49,722 bases of DNA, taken from the IMG/VR virus record IMGVR_UViG_3300049491_000329, positions 1 to 49,722 of that record, one strand, 5' to 3'. Source of the DNA: a virus. Numbering within the stretch: the stretch's first letter is position 1; the number at the start of each line of letters is the position of its first letter. Shown here one piece after another: positions 49,562-49,722 of this stretch. The notes beneath the pieces were generated by a model, which did not search any database, was not told the DNA's origin, and saw only the letters and a list, made by a program, of their open reading frames with translations. The translations under genes were made by a program, and so were the position numbers.

Positions 49562-49564
49562 ATA
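49558..49564 (+). promoter_or_regulatory. T4-type late promoter (GTAAATA) overlapping the portal stop
   Basis: GCGTAAATAACG; TAA 49559-49561 is the gp20 stop. The box is 31 bases before the gp21 ATG, with AAGGAG between. Confidence 0.65.
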
Positions 49565-49595
49565 ACGGGACTGTACATCTCACAAGGAGCGCTCA

Positions 49596-49722
49596 ATGAA
49601 GCTGCTGCAAGAATACCTGGACCCGTCGATCGCGAACCTCACCGAGTCCAAGAAAGTCGGTGGTGACCTGTACCTACACGGCATCATGATGCAAGCCGCC
49701 CTGAAGAACGGCAACGGTCGCG
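49596..49722 (+). CDS. 21: prohead core protease gp21, N-terminal part (runs off the window)
   Basis: Only 42 residues are visible. After a leader MKLLQEYLDPSIANLTES comes DLYLHGIMMQAALKNGNGR, which parallels the T4 gp21 beginning (LYIEGIFMQAEVVNRNKR). gp21 is the serine protease that cleaves scaffold and internal head proteins, and its leader, after I/L-x-E sites. The leader here has L-T-E followed by Ser. It follows the portal gene as in T4. The catalytic residues lie beyond the window. Confidence 0.72.
   Translation, partial: MKLLQEYLDPSIANLTESKKVGGDLYLHGIMMQAALKNGNGR

Noticed and set aside
1-49722. CRISPR arrays, insertion sequences, integrase/attachment sites
   Set aside because: No regularly spaced repeats, transposase or integrase motifs or flanking duplications were seen on reading both strands.

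Overview
This window is part of the genome of a large tailed phage of the T4 superfamily (contractile-tailed myovirus). The diagnostic genes are recognisable T4 homologues: the late sigma factor gp55, the recombination nuclease pair gp47/gp46, baseplate proteins gp6, gp25, gp5, gp53, gp48 and gp26, the portal gp20 and the start of the prohead protease gp21. The DNA is GC-rich and most genes overlap by 1, 4 or 8 bases. This suggests a GC-rich proteobacterial host, but nothing in the window names the host. No tRNA, rRNA, CRISPR array or insertion sequence was seen. No stretch longer than about 200 bases lacks a gene.

Layout. 1-1201 (+): small genes, one with a 2-oxoglutarate-oxygenase-like fold. 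1198-31391 (-): four consecutive late operons, each headed by a T4-type late promoter (core CTAAATA). From right to left they are: (a) nucleotidyltransferase, gp48, gp53, hub protein, gp5 spike, gp25, GNAT acetyltransferase; (b) gp6 and two leader-bearing small proteins; (c) a 3021-residue tail/baseplate protein, a GIY-YIG homing endonuclease and a 1536-residue tail protein; (d) a 200-residue structural protein, a DUF5659-like protein, i-spanin, o-spanin, an M23+GH108 lysin, a PAAR tip and a 313-residue protein. 31553-38755 (+): gp55, homing endonuclease, gp47, two small genes, gp46, two leader proteins, homing endonuclease, unknown gene. 38895-39182 (-): a small beta-rich protein under its own late promoter. 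39375-43258 (+): accessory genes, including a 416-residue protein carrying the motifs of a T7-RNAP/family-A polymerase palm. 43358-44941 (-): small genes and gp26. 44956-49722 (+): tape measure, portal, gp21 start.

How the parts work together. gp55 (31553) should direct transcription from the CTAAATA/GTAAATA boxes found before nearly every structural operon on both strands. The baseplate hub, spike and wedge genes, the tape measure and the portal build tail and head. The lysin and spanins provide lysis or entry functions from inside a tail operon. gp46/47 supports recombination-dependent replication.

Main points for a second look: (1) the compact polymerase-like protein at 40209-41459; (2) a recurrent N-terminal leader (M-K/L-L-x-x-hydrophobic) on gp21 and eight accessory proteins, resembling T4 capsid-targeting sequences; (3) three late promoters whose TAAATA box lies only 4-5 bases before the start codon, predicting leaderless late mRNAs; (4) face-to-face late promoters between divergent genes at 44956-44981.
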